From Virgibacillus indicus (GTDB taxonomy: Bacteria > Bacillota > Bacilli > Bacillales > Amphibacillaceae), in NCBI RefSeq assembly GCF_002266285.1, contig NZ_NPMS01000005.1, positions 1 to 64,000 on the forward strand: DNA of 64,000 nucleotides. The letters are read 5' to 3'. The notes below the pieces were generated by a model, which ran no database searches, had not been told where the DNA came from, and saw only the letters and a program-made list of their open reading frames with translations. This document shows positions 25,210 through 34,311 of the stretch, piece by piece. How positions within the stretch are numbered: position 1 is the first letter of the stretch; each line of letters begins with the position of its first letter. The position numbers and the translations under genes are program-made.

Positions 25210-26412
25210 TCAATGCTGGTATTTATTATTAATTTTTTTTATCCCGGGGGTATTTATAGAAACAATTATACCAAGACAAACTAATAAAATTAAGTCAGTC
25301 GCAAAGTAAGTACCAGTTATTGACCTTAAAATAAAAGATATAAATAATATTAACAAAAATCTAAGCATTATCTGATTCTCACCTATTTTTCTGCTAATAA
25401 TCAAAATAAATATTTTATACAAAAATACACTAACTAAAATAATCAACCCAGTTATTCCAAATATTAATGTCATTTCCAACAAAAAGTTATGAGAATGGTA
25501 ATATATGCCGTTGGTTAGTTTCCTAGCTATTCCAAAACCAGATGGGAAAGTTCCATTTTCACCTAAATATTTAATAATAATTGGATAAATATCATCTCTC
25601 CCACTTAAAAGTGTTGATTCGTCAATTCTTCCCTCCAACTGAGATATGAACAGCGAGAGGTTTCTCGAATTTATCCCAACCTTAGATATCGAGTTATTAA
25701 TATATAGTAATATCTCTCTTAAATTAAAAACGATTCCTAAAACTAATGCACTCATTAAAAAAGACTTCAAATAAAATGTGAAACTTTTTTTATTGGACAA
25801 TAATATAAACGTAAATACCGAAGTGATAATCGATGCAACTAGTACCATCCTCGATCCTAGTATTGCTAAAATCAATACATTAATTACTAAAAATATTATC
25901 ATTTTAATACTTTTTCTTTTTTGTTCAACTAAATGAATTACTAGAATTAAGATATTCAAGTGTGACAAAAAGCCAATTTCATAATATGATATGTAACCAT
26001 TCTGCCTATATAGGTAAAAAATAGGCAGAAGAAAAGTAAATAGTACTGAGAATCTAATCCAATTTTTTTTAACTAATGTAAAGGAAATAACTTTTTGTCC
26101 AATTAAATACACAGGAATAAAGCTGTACACCAATAAATTAACACCATCAGCAATAACGTAACTTTTATGTGATACAAAAAGTAAATTCAAACAAATAAAA
26201 ATGGTAAGAATTCCATAAAAAAATATGATCTTGCGAGTGAATTTAAATTTATTCAATAGTAAAGTTGCTATAATTAAGCAAATTAAAAAAGTAGATTTAA
26301 AAAAGTAATCATTAATAAATGGTGCTAATAATAAACTTATAGACGTAAAGTATATATATATAACTAAAACCAAAGAATTATATTTAATATTATTCAAATG
26401 TAATACACCCAT
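25210..26412 (-). CDS. Wzy-type O-antigen/capsule polymerase
   Basis: A multi-spanning membrane protein of about 400 residues with 10-12 hydrophobic helices. A large loop around residues 240-300 (LEGRIDESTLLSGRDDIYPIIIKYLGENGTFPSGFG) is followed by HSHNFLLEMTLIFGITG. The latter is the Wzy_C/O-antigen-ligase hallmark. It should join repeat units at the outer face of the membrane. The ribosome site is weak (AGGA) and the exact start is uncertain by a few codons. Adjacent flippase and chain-length control genes support the call. Confidence 0.85.
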   Translation of the reverse strand: MGVLHLNNIKYNSLVLVIYIYFTSISLLLAPFINDYFFKSTFLICLIIATLLLNKFKFTRKIIFFYGILTIFICLNLLFVSHKSYVIADGVNLLVYSFIPVYLIGQKVISFTLVKKNWIRFSVLFTFLLPIFYLYRQNGYISYYEIGFLSHLNILILVIHLVEQKRKSIKMIIFLVINVLILAILGSRMVLVASIITSVFTFILLSNKKSFTFYLKSFLMSALVLGIVFNLREILLYINNSISKVGINSRNLSLFISQLEGRIDESTLLSGRDDIYPIIIKYLGENGTFPSGFGIARKLTNGIYYHSHNFLLEMTLIFGITGLIILVSVFLYKIFILIISRKIGENQIMLRFLLILFISFILRSITGTYFATDLILLVCLGIIVSINTPGIKKINNKYQH

Positions 26413-26584
26413 TCCTAAATTTAAAACAGTATTTCCTTTTTGGTTTAATGGTTAACTCATTTTAAAACCTCATTTTAAAAATTATCGTAGCACCAATAAT
26501 TCACTATTATAAACAGATAGATATAGAAAAGGTATTTGGTAAGTTCATCAATTAGTGATTAAAAGAAAATAACTAATTGTTATA

Positions 26585-28417
26585 TCATCCCCTAACCGCC
26601 ATCAACGTCCGCTCCATATAAACAATCCTCATCAAAGCATCCTTCAACTCTCCAGCAGCATACCCATCAAACCCATCAATCAAGTCCACGAGCAACTTCC
26701 GATCCACCTCAACCGTCCGACCAACATAAATCTTCTCATAAACCGCATCCGGATGAACCTCATCCTCACCCAGCAGCTCCTCATACATCTTCTCCCCAGG
26801 CCGAATCCCAGAGAACTCTATCGGAATCTCATCCTCCGTATACCCTGATAGTTTAATAAGGTTCCTCGCCAAATCCACAATCTTCACAGGCTCACCCATA
26901 TCAAGCACAAAGATCTCTCCACCCTTGGCAAGCGTCCCTGCCTGAACAACAAGACGTGAAGCTTCAGGAATTGTCATAAAGTAACGGGTCATTTCCGGAT
27001 CCGTAACAGTTACCGGGCCACCACGTTCAATTTGTTTTTTAAACAATGGAATAACGCTTCCCCGGCTTCCAAGCACGTTACCAAATCGAACAGCGACAAA
27101 TTTCGTCTTGCTTCGCTGGGCCATGTCCTGGACAACCATTTCGGCTACGCGTTTTGTTGCTCCCATTACATTCGTTGGGTTTACTGCCTTATCGGTTGAT
27201 ACCATGACAAATGTGCTGACGCCAAATGTATCAGCAGCTTCTGCGACATTTTTCGTACCGATGATATTATTTTTCACCGCTTCATGCGGGTTGTATTCCA
27301 TTAATGGCACATGCTTATGTGCTGCTGCATGGTAGATAATCGCTGGCTGATGCTTTTCGACAATATTAAATATCCGCTCGCGATCCTGTACATCACCGAT
27401 TACTGGAAGGATTTCAGTCTCTGTATCTCCATATGTATTCCGGAGCTCCATATCAATCGAGTAGATACTGAATTCACCATGTCCGACAAGAACAATTTTC
27501 TTCGGTGTGAACCGCATCAGCTGGCGGCAGATTTCCGATCCTATTGAGCCGCCTGCACCTGTGACCATCACAGTGCTTCCTGTTACATATTCGGAGATGG
27601 CATTGATATCAAGCTCAACTGGTTCACGCCCAAGTAAATCTTCCACTTCGACATTTTTCAGATGGCTGACAGATACTTTTCCTGTCATCAGATCCTCGAT
27701 TTTCGGGATCATTTGCACCTTGGCATTTGTCTTATTGCATTCTACGACAATTTTCTCCAGTTTCCCATTCTTTAAGGAAGGAATGGCGATAACGATGTGC
27801 TCAATTTTTTCTGCTTCGACAACGTTTGCGATATCCTTCACTTTTCCAAGCACCGGCAGATTATAGACCTGCATCCTTTGTTTGGACAGATCATCATCAA
27901 CAAATGCGACTGGCAGCAGTTCTGAATTATGCTCATTTTTTAACTGACGTGCAATCATGGCACCAGCTGATCCGGCACCAACGATAAGTGTTCGCTTCTG
28001 ATTCTTCGTATCTGCGATGTAGCGATCACGGAAAATCCGCCACATAAAGCGTGAACCGCCGATTAAGATAATATGCAGCATCCATGTAACGATCAGTGCT
28101 CTACGGTAAATGGAAAAATCATTGACTAGAAATTGGACAATCCCTGCGGCAATAATCGATAATGTGATTGCCTGAACTATCGCAACCAGCTCTCCAACAC
28201 TGGCATACGCCCAGACCTTATTATACAGCTTATAGAGAAATGCAAATAAATGATGAAAGAGTAATAGTGCGATTGCGCTGATAGTGATCGCATCTGTACT
28301 AAGTACATTGGTGAATGGATACACAATCCATGATGCGACGAAGATTGCTGTACTGACAATGATTGAATCGAGCAGGACAAGCAAGGTTAGTCTCGTTCTA
28401 TATGACAATTTCTGCAC
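26585..28417 (-). CDS. UDP-GlcNAc 4,6-dehydratase, membrane-bound (PglF/EpsC/CapD-like)
   Basis: Converts UDP-GlcNAc to the 4-keto-6-deoxy sugar, the first committed step for bacillosamine-type sugars. Four membrane helices fill residues 10-125. A CoA-binding-like Rossmann domain (LIVGAGSAGAMIARQL, about 143-158) comes next. The catalytic SDR domain has VTGAGGSIGSEICRQL (about 285-300), YHAAAHKHVPLME, and STDKAVNPTNVMGATKR, with Met where short-chain enzymes have Tyr, as is usual in this family. The length of 610 aa is typical. The start is GTG (28417) or TTG three codons later. This gene is GC-richer than its neighbours, like the conserved regulatory genes upstream. Confidence 0.93.
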   Translation of the reverse strand: MQKLSYRTRLTLLVLLDSIIVSTAIFVASWIVYPFTNVLSTDAITISAIALLLFHHLFAFLYKLYNKVWAYASVGELVAIVQAITLSIIAAGIVQFLVNDFSIYRRALIVTWMLHIILIGGSRFMWRIFRDRYIADTKNQKRTLIVGAGSAGAMIARQLKNEHNSELLPVAFVDDDLSKQRMQVYNLPVLGKVKDIANVVEAEKIEHIVIAIPSLKNGKLEKIVVECNKTNAKVQMIPKIEDLMTGKVSVSHLKNVEVEDLLGREPVELDINAISEYVTGSTVMVTGAGGSIGSEICRQLMRFTPKKIVLVGHGEFSIYSIDMELRNTYGDTETEILPVIGDVQDRERIFNIVEKHQPAIIYHAAAHKHVPLMEYNPHEAVKNNIIGTKNVAEAADTFGVSTFVMVSTDKAVNPTNVMGATKRVAEMVVQDMAQRSKTKFVAVRFGNVLGSRGSVIPLFKKQIERGGPVTVTDPEMTRYFMTIPEASRLVVQAGTLAKGGEIFVLDMGEPVKIVDLARNLIKLSGYTEDEIPIEFSGIRPGEKMYEELLGEDEVHPDAVYEKIYVGRTVEVDRKLLVDLIDGFDGYAAGELKDALMRIVYMERTLMAVRG

Positions 28418-28472
28418 GCTCCTTTCTTTTGCTGTTTTTTTATGTATAAGGTTATAGTTTTATAGGACTTAT

Positions 28473-29117
28473 TTATAATATCATATCATTAAGTCGTGAG
28501 ATAACCTTTTTTCTTCCTTTTATTCCTAATTTCTTGTAAATACTGCTGATATGTACTTTCACAGTACCCTCCGCAATATCTAACAGTCTGGCAATCTCTT
28601 TATTTCGCATTCCAAGCCTCATTAAATAGGCTGTATCACTTTCTCTGTGGGTTAGCTGGTAATCATTTTTCTCAAGATAATGTGCAAATATTTCCTGATT
28701 AATTGTCGCAGCTTCCAACAGTTCAGAAATAAAGTGCTGCGTACTCTCGGCAGGCAACACAAAGTGATCCGCATTTATAGCTCTCAGTATCTCTGCAATC
28801 CTGGCAATATTCTTTTCCGTTTTAATGATTATACTGTCCACGCCGGATTCAATAAGCTCTATTTTTCTTTGTTTCCAAGGCATATTTATTACTGCGATAA
28901 TCTTTCTATTCGATTTCTTCATTCCCTTAATAACTGCGGGAGCCTTGTCATTGGGGAATGAGTCGATATCTATGATGACCATCGCTGCATCTATTTCTTT
29001 CCCGAGCGCCACTGTATAACTGTCATATCCGACAACAATCATGTCTTCTTGTTCATTGATTTGATCCTTTATACTGTCCATAAACGGATTCTTATTAATG
29101 CAATATACTTTTACCAT
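28473..29117 (-). CDS. LuxR-type response regulator with degenerate receiver
   Basis: A transcription factor of 214 residues. The N-terminal domain has a receiver-like alternation of strands and helices, but only one candidate Asp (MVIIDIDSF near residue 52) and no clear conserved Lys. It may therefore work without phosphorylation. The C-terminal LuxR/FixJ helix-turn-helix is intact (LTHRESDTAYLMRLGMRNKEIARLLDIAEGTVKVHISSIYKKLGI). The ATG at 29117 follows AGGCGG. It lies between a canonical regulator and the capsule dehydratase and probably controls capsule expression. No sensor kinase is nearby. Confidence 0.8.
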   Translation of the reverse strand: MVKVYCINKNPFMDSIKDQINEQEDMIVVGYDSYTVALGKEIDAAMVIIDIDSFPNDKAPAVIKGMKKSNRKIIAVINMPWKQRKIELIESGVDSIIIKTEKNIARIAEILRAINADHFVLPAESTQHFISELLEAATINQEIFAHYLEKNDYQLTHRESDTAYLMRLGMRNKEIARLLDIAEGTVKVHISSIYKKLGIKGRKKVISRLNDMIL

Positions 29118-29271
29118 ACTATGTAACCGCCTGTTCAGGAATATGCGCTGCGTTTCACTTACAATAACTGTAAAATAAAAAAGCACGCAGACTCATCATA
29201 CAAAATACCTAGTCATATTCCTAGTGACTGCGGGTAATAAAAGTCATAAATTACTGCTTCCATAGTCACAG

Positions 29272-29943
29272 TTACCAATAACTTTTCTTTGAAAACAGTC
29301 CCTGTAAATAGGCAATCACTTCTTTGCGGTTATGGATATTCACTTTATTGTATATTTCACTAATATAATTCTTAATGGTGCCTTCACTGAGGAACAGACG
29401 CTGTGCGATATGTTTATTTGAAGTTTCCTCCATCAAAAGGTGAGCAATATCAAGCTCCCTTGCAGACAAGTTGATCTCCCGGTTGGCAAGCTTTTGAGAG
29501 AGCAGTTCCTTTTTGCTGTAGTTAACCTGAAGAATCTGCCTGGCAAGAATTCTTGCCGCTTCCCCTGAAATGACAATCTCGTCATGATATGCATCACGGA
29601 TAGACCGGATAACATGGGAGGCGCTTAGATCCTTCAGCAGAAATCCATCTGCCCCTACTTTCTTTCCTATCAGAACCAGTTCCTCATCAGCAAAAGTGGT
29701 CAGCAGAATAACCTTGGTCTTCGGAAAATGTTCCTTAATCTGAATCGTCGCCTTAATCCCGTCCACTTGCGGCATATGGATATCCATCAGAACAACATCC
29801 GGTTCGTGCTTCAGCATTTTCTCCATTGCTTCTTTTCCATTCGAAGCTGCTCCAACAACCACCATGTCCTCTTCCCGTGACAGCAGTGACCGGACCCCTT
29901 CACTAAACAGCTTCTGATCATCTACCAGCAAAACTTTAATCAA
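29272..29943 (-). CDS. LuxR/NarL-family response regulator
   Basis: A canonical two-domain regulator of about 223 residues. The receiver has VLLVDDQKLFSEG (acidic pocket), VVLMDIHMPQVDG (phospho-Asp about residue 54), LTTFADE and DGFLLKDL (conserved Lys). The NarL-type helix-turn-helix is LSARELDIAHLLMEETSNKHIAQRLFLSEGTIKNYISEIYNKVNIHNRKEV. The TTG at 29943 fits the AAAGGGG site about 10 bases upstream; the longer reading has no site. Its histidine kinase is not in the window. Position next to the phosphatase suggests control of the polysaccharide genes. Confidence 0.88.
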   Translation of the reverse strand: MIKVLLVDDQKLFSEGVRSLLSREEDMVVVGAASNGKEAMEKMLKHEPDVVLMDIHMPQVDGIKATIQIKEHFPKTKVILLTTFADEELVLIGKKVGADGFLLKDLSASHVIRSIRDAYHDEIVISGEAARILARQILQVNYSKKELLSQKLANREINLSARELDIAHLLMEETSNKHIAQRLFLSEGTIKNYISEIYNKVNIHNRKEVIAYLQGLFSKKSYW

Positions 29944-30032
29944 CTCAAAACGACCCCTTTTACCGTACTGTCGCACCCCCTGCGATAATAACAGTGTAAA
30001 GAAAAGGATGTGCAAATGAATGTATACCTATT

Positions 30033-30797
30033 CTAAAACAAGCCGAGGAATTTCTTTTTCTTTGGCATCATCGGCTCCATGCGGTTGACATTCATGTTGT
30101 CAATCAGCAGCTGGCTGTTTTCCAGAAACATATAGAAGTAATCACTGCCAAACTGGTCTTTAACTTCATGAAAGGCTACATCCATACAGAATCCCCTTGA
30201 TGTCGTATTATGTGCATCTGAGGCAATAAAATGTGTCAGGTTTGCCTCAATCAGCTGGTGGCTGAATTTTTGAATGTTCTTCCCAAACTTGCCAACAACA
30301 CTTGCAGCAGTTACCTGCGTCAATGCACCTTTTCTGACAAAATCATATAGCTTGGAAGGATCCTCAATAATTTTGCTATTCCGCTCCGGATGGACGATAA
30401 CCGGCGTATAGCCTGCCACCTGTATATCAAAAAGCATTTTTCCTGAATAGCGCGGTATCTCACCAGACGGAAACTCTACAAAGAGATATTTCGTGTCATT
30501 GAGTGCCAGCAGCCCGCCATTTTGAATATCCTCTATCATTTCTCCGTTTATTCGTGTTTCCTGACCTGGAATTACCGTAAGCGGAATGTCTTTTTTAGCA
30601 AACAGCTCACTTAATATGGAAACATTGTTCATAATGGTTTGACGGTCATTCTCATATTTCCCGTTTTTATGATGTGGTGTGGCAACAATAGCTGTAATTC
30701 CCTGATCAACAGCAGCCTTTGCCATGGCGATACTATCTTCTTCTGTCTTCGCACCATCATCCACTCCAGGCAATATATGACTGTGTATATCGATCAT
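30033..30797 (-). CDS. ywqE: Tyrosine-protein phosphatase of the CpsB/CapC/YwqE family
   Basis: A PHP-fold, metal-dependent phosphatase that dephosphorylates the partner bacterial tyrosine kinase and so tunes capsule export. The metal-binding N-terminus is MIDIHSHILPGVDDGAKTEE. ATPHHKNG lies near 40, PGQETRI near 80, VIVHPERN near 135 and FIASDAHNT near 190. The length (254 aa) is standard. It is separated from the kinase gene by a terminator and about 240 bases, so it may be transcribed partly on its own. Confidence 0.92.
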   Translation of the reverse strand: MIDIHSHILPGVDDGAKTEEDSIAMAKAAVDQGITAIVATPHHKNGKYENDRQTIMNNVSILSELFAKKDIPLTVIPGQETRINGEMIEDIQNGGLLALNDTKYLFVEFPSGEIPRYSGKMLFDIQVAGYTPVIVHPERNSKIIEDPSKLYDFVRKGALTQVTAASVVGKFGKNIQKFSHQLIEANLTHFIASDAHNTTSRGFCMDVAFHEVKDQFGSDYFYMFLENSQLLIDNMNVNRMEPMMPKKKKFLGLF

Positions 30798-31000
30798 AGA
30801 CTGTCACTTCCTTAACATTTTAAAAGAATTGTATAATTTATTATTATATCAGATTCTGACAATAGTTTACATGATACGATAGCCATTCCTGTGTTAATAA
30901 TTTTTTACAATTTAAATGGGTCTTTTTGACCAATTATATCACGGAACAAGATATAAATGATAGGACTTTTTGTTACAAAAATGGAAGTTTCTGGAAAAAT

Positions 31001-31035
31001 GTCAAAACTCCTCACATTATCTGTAAGGAGTTTGA
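31001..31035 (-). terminator. Terminator downstream of the tyrosine kinase gene
   Basis: An 11-bp stem (GTCAAACTCCT / AGGAGTTTTGAC with one bulged base) begins right after the kinase stop codon. It is followed on the minus strand by ATTTTTCC. It separates the YwqC-YwqD pair from the phosphatase and the rest of the capsule cluster, so read-through or a separate promoter is required there. Confidence 0.75.
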
Positions 31036-31037
31036 CA

Positions 31038-31739
31038 TTAGTTTGTACCATAATAGTAATAGTAATTGGAATGTTTTTTCTCACGGTCATTTAACACAGT
31101 CCCCAGAAGCTTAGCTTTTGCCGGCTCGAGGGCCTCTTTTGCCTTCGTTGCTGCTTCGACTTCTGTATGCTTGCTGCGTATAACAAGCAATGAGCCGTCA
31201 ACAATATTTGCCAGAATCTGCGCGTCTGTTACCGCAAGCACTGGCGGTGTATCAAAAATGACGATATCATAGGACATTTTTGCTTCTTTTAATAGATGAT
31301 TCATTTTTCTAGATGCCAATAACTCTGCCGGATTAGGCGGAATCGGGCCACAGGAGATGACATCTAAATTTTCCACATCTGTCCTGTTGATTGTTTCGTT
31401 TAACGTGTTTTCACCAACAAGAACATTACTTAAGCCCCTTAAGTTGTCCAGGCGGAATGTATAATGTACGGTTGGTTTCCGTAAATCCGCATCAATAAGG
31501 AGAACTTTCTTTCCCTGCTGCGCATAAACAACGGCAAGGTTCGCTGTTGTCATTGATTTCCCTTCCCCCGGGCCGGATGATGTTACAAGCATGGATGTAA
31601 GCTCTTCATCGACGGAGGCAAACTGTAAATTTGTCCGGACTGTCCGGTACTGTTCCGTGATAGGCGATTTTGGATTCAATTTTGCGATCAGATGTCTTAT
31701 TTTATTTTTCGGATTAGATAGATTTTTTCTGCGCGCCAT
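31038..31739 (-). CDS. ywqD: Bacterial tyrosine kinase (CpsD/CapB/YwqD family)
   Basis: A cytoplasmic BY-kinase that works with its membrane activator in capsule chain-length control. The P-loop is SSGPGEGKSMTTANLA (about 42-57), with Met in place of the usual Thr after GKS. Walker A' is VLLIDADLRKPTVH and Walker B is IVIFDTPPVLAV. The C-terminus is a Tyr cluster (SNYYYYYGTN), the expected autophosphorylation site. The ATG at 31739 follows AAAGGAGT and lies inside the 3' end of the activator gene (26-bp overlap), so the two are translationally coupled. Confidence 0.93.
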   Translation of the reverse strand: MARRKNLSNPKNKIRHLIAKLNPKSPITEQYRTVRTNLQFASVDEELTSMLVTSSGPGEGKSMTTANLAVVYAQQGKKVLLIDADLRKPTVHYTFRLDNLRGLSNVLVGENTLNETINRTDVENLDVISCGPIPPNPAELLASRKMNHLLKEAKMSYDIVIFDTPPVLAVTDAQILANIVDGSLLVIRSKHTEVEAATKAKEALEPAKAKLLGTVLNDREKKHSNYYYYYGTN

Positions 31740-32478
31740 TGAAGCCACTCCTTTTGCTGCGTTCTGGCTGGAATGTATAGTGATCCCCTCGAACATCACT
31801 GTCATTGATATGCGAGATTACACCAAGCACTGGAAGACCAAGTTTATTCTCAATATCCTCTTCTGTCGTAACCGTGTTATCTAAGTATTCCAGTAAGAAT
31901 GCAATACCTACACCTACCATAGCGCCTAGTACGACTGCGATGGCAATGTTAAGTATCGGGTTTGGAGCAACCGGTGCTGGATTTTCACTCAGCTGTGCTT
32001 CTGTCAGCACACTGACATTGTCCACATTCATAATATCAGGAATTTTATCCTGAAAAATTCCTACCGTAGTATTCGCTATGTCAACAGCCATTTGCGGATG
32101 TTCGTCTGTTGCAGTTACTGATACTACCTGTGAACTCTCTTCACTGGAGACTTGAAGCTTTTCGCTAAGTGCTCCCGCAGAATAAGGCAGATTCAGCTCT
32201 TCCACAACTTCATCTAAAATAGCAGGACTTTTGATAATAACATTATAAGTATTTATGATTTCGACGTTTGAACGTATATCATTGACATTATATTGTACAT
32301 TCGGATCCTGCTGCCCCTGATTAACGATAAACTGTGAACTAGATTGATAGGTTGGTGTCAGCACGAAATAACTGATTACCGCAGCAATCAATGCAGCTCC
32401 AAGTACGAATGCAATAATAAGAAGCAGACGTTTTTTTACGACCCCAAAGATCTCCTTCAGGGAAATTGTTTCTTCCAT
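31714..32478 (-). CDS. ywqC: Wzz-type polysaccharide co-polymerase / kinase activator (YwqC/CapA-like)
   Basis: A membrane protein controlling chain length and activating the BY-kinase. The two membrane helices lie at residues about 17-38 and 175-198 and enclose an extracytoplasmic Wzz domain (TYQSSSQFIVNQGQQDPNVQ, then IINTYNVIIKSPAILDEVVEEL). A Pro-rich segment (NPAPVAPNPILN) precedes the second helix, as in the family. The cytoplasmic tail carries the kinase-contacting region. GGGGG precedes the ATG. It is the first gene of the minus-strand polysaccharide cluster; its promoter must lie in 32480-32670, divergent from the cell-wall hydrolase. Confidence 0.93.
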   Translation of the reverse strand: MEETISLKEIFGVVKKRLLLIIAFVLGAALIAAVISYFVLTPTYQSSSQFIVNQGQQDPNVQYNVNDIRSNVEIINTYNVIIKSPAILDEVVEELNLPYSAGALSEKLQVSSEESSQVVSVTATDEHPQMAVDIANTTVGIFQDKIPDIMNVDNVSVLTEAQLSENPAPVAPNPILNIAIAVVLGAMVGVGIAFLLEYLDNTVTTEEDIENKLGLPVLGVISHINDSDVRGDHYTFQPERSKRSGFNGAQKKSI

Positions 32479-32672
32479 TTTGGTACCCCCGTATTCTCGA
32501 TGAATTCATGTATAAATCTATAATTGCACGACTTTTCAACATTACAGTAAGAAATTATAACACATAAACTTGCAATGCAATATAGTTTTTTTGTTTTTCT
32601 TTTAAAATCCATAGGTAAATAGGAGGAATTTTGTAGAAAAATCAACTTTCCATAACTATGAGTATGAGTTAC

Positions 32673-32733
32673 ATTACAAATATATTACAAATTCGTTATT
32701 AATCTATTATATTTTTGCAATAAAAGATATAAT
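32673..32733 (+). promoter_or_regulatory. WalR box and -10 element of the cell-wall hydrolase gene
   Basis: On the minus strand TGTAAT-N5-TGTAAT (32673-32689) is a perfect match to the WalR/YycF consensus TGTWAH-N5-TGTWAH. A TATAAT follows at 32728-32733 with no good -35, as expected for an activator-dependent promoter. The box is centred about 60 bases before the probable start point. Confidence 0.72.
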
Positions 32734-32804
32734 AATAGGAATTCCTGGTACTTTTTGTATACATAGGAAAAAAGGTGATACAGGTGTGAAGGGGGAAACA
32801 TCGA

Positions 32805-33866
32805 TTGGCTAATAAAAAGATTATTATGTCGGTTACTGCGAGTGCGGCGATCGCGTCAGCAATTTTCGCAGCAGAAGAAGTGGAAGCAGCATCTCACAAA
32901 GTACAAAGCGGGGACTCGCTATGGGGCATTGCACAGCAATATGGCACCAGCGTCTCAAGCTTAAAATCAATTAACAACTTGTCGAGTGACCTAATTTTTC
33001 CAAATCAAGTAATCGAAACAGAAAAGAAATCATCTAACTCTAATACAAATAATAATAATACTACTAAACCATCTACTACAAAATCTACATACAAAGTAAA
33101 AAGCGGAGATACATTAAGTGGCATTGCCTCTAAACACAATATTTCTCTTTCTGATTTGATGAAATGGAATAACCTGGATACGACGCTGATTTACCCTGGG
33201 AATGTTTTTGTTGTGAGTAAAGGTGGCTCTTCAAATGCACCAGCGAACAATAATAATTCAGGTTCATCTGATAAAGGGTCATCCAGCACGGGATCATCCA
33301 GTGTCTATGTTGTAAAATCCGGTGACACACTGAGCAGAATCGCATCAAAATATAGCGGTGTGAGCGTTTCAGATTTGAAAAAGTGGAATAACCTGTCGTC
33401 TGATCTGATTTTGATTGGACAGAAATTGAGCGTTAATGGGAAGAGCAGTACTGGATCAAATAGCTCAGGCGCAAGTGAGAAGCCAACAGCAAATGTTGAT
33501 TACAATGTGGATAAACTGATAAGTGTTGCAAAAAGCGTGAGCGGCGTCCCTTACAAATGGGGCGGATCAACTACAAGCGGGTTTGACTGCAGCGGGTTCA
33601 TCTATTATGCCTACAAACAGGCAGGCAAGAGCATCAGCCGCACATCAACCGACGGCTACTTTAACCGTTCCTTCTATGTTAATAAGCCACAGGTTGGTGA
33701 TATCGTATTCTTCGCAGGCACCTACAGAGCAGGCATCTCCCACATGGGAATCTACCTGGGCAATGGAGACTTCATCCATGCAGGCTCATCAACCGGTGTG
33801 ACGATTAGTAATGTGAAAGACAGCTATTGGAGTAAACATTTTGATAGTTATAAGCGGTTTTATTGA
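32805..33866 (+). CDS. LytE-like cell-wall D,L-endopeptidase: signal peptide, 3 LysM, NlpC/P60
   Basis: A secreted peptidoglycan hydrolase that cuts the stem peptide during wall growth or cell separation. A signal peptide (residues 1-28, ending AEEVEAA) comes first. Three LysM domains follow at about 30-73, 99-142 and 166-210 ([51 protein letters not shown]), joined by Ser/Asn/Thr linkers. The C-terminal NlpC/P60 domain (about 235-353) has the catalytic Cys in [10 protein letters not shown] and His in ISHMGIYLG, with HAGSSTGV after it. The TTG start at 32805 has AGGGGG 9 bases upstream. A WalR box lies in its promoter, as for B. subtilis LytE. Confidence 0.93.
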   Translation: MANKKIIMSVTASAAIASAIFAAEEVEAASHKVQSGDSLWGIAQQYGTSVSSLKSINNLSSDLIFPNQVIETEKKSSNSNTNNNNTTKPSTTKSTYKVKSGDTLSGIASKHNISLSDLMKWNNLDTTLIYPGNVFVVSKGGSSNAPANNNNSGSSDKGSSSTGSSSVYVVKSGDTLSRIASKYSGVSVSDLKKWNNLSSDLILIGQKLSVNGKSSTGSNSSGASEKPTANVDYNVDKLISVAKSVSGVPYKWGGSTTSGFDCSGFIYYAYKQAGKSISRTSTDGYFNRSFYVNKPQVGDIVFFAGTYRAGISHMGIYLGNGDFIHAGSSTGVTISNVKDSYWSKHFDSYKRFY

Positions 33867-33923
33867 TTTGCTGTTTGGTTAATTGAGGTTTTTGTTAATT
33901 AAGGGCCGGATAGTTTAAAGAGG

Positions 33924-33955
33924 AGGAACTCCAGCGGGGCTGGAGTTCTTTTTTT
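33924..33955 (+). terminator. Terminator of the cell-wall hydrolase gene
   Basis: A stem GGAACTCCAGC / GCTGGAGTTCT with a GGG loop is followed by seven T residues. It ends just before the first 21-bp palindrome array. Confidence 0.88.
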
Positions 33956-34041
33956 GGTTGGGTGCGTGGGTGCTGCGGCTGAGTGGCGCCGGCGAGGCGC
34001 TCTGGCTGGGGGCTGCGGAGTGCGGTGCGGATTCGCATAGA

Positions 34042-34289
34042 GTCGCGCGACACTTGCGGAAATTCGCGCGAGGACTGCTTAATGTCGCGCGACAGCCGTG
34101 GGAAGTCGCGCGTTATGACTGTTTTATTGGGATATCGCGCGACTTACAGCATGGGTCGCACGAGTTCTGGTCCGAGTTGCGCGACTTTCCCTTTGCGTCG
34201 CGCGAGTTCCGGTCTGAGTTGCGCGACCCTCCCCTGCTGTTGCGCGACTTTCCATGTGCACCGCCCGACTTCCGGCATTACCGCCCGAC
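34042..34289. repeat. 21-bp phased TCGCGCGA palindrome array, copy 1
   Basis: Nine-base units (GTCGCGCGA or variants) start at 34042, 34063, 34084 and 34105. After one 29-bp step they resume at 34134, 34155, 34176, 34197, 34218, 34239 and 34260, with a last one at 34280. Left-arm spacers end in A residues and most right-arm spacers begin CTT or GTT, so the arms are inverted around the 20-base AT-rich centre (TATGACTG...ATTGGGAT). It is the longest of five copies and lies between convergent 3' ends of the hydrolase and NERD genes. Confidence 0.9.
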
Positions 34290-34311
34290 CACTGTAAAGG
34301 TTTTAATAAAA

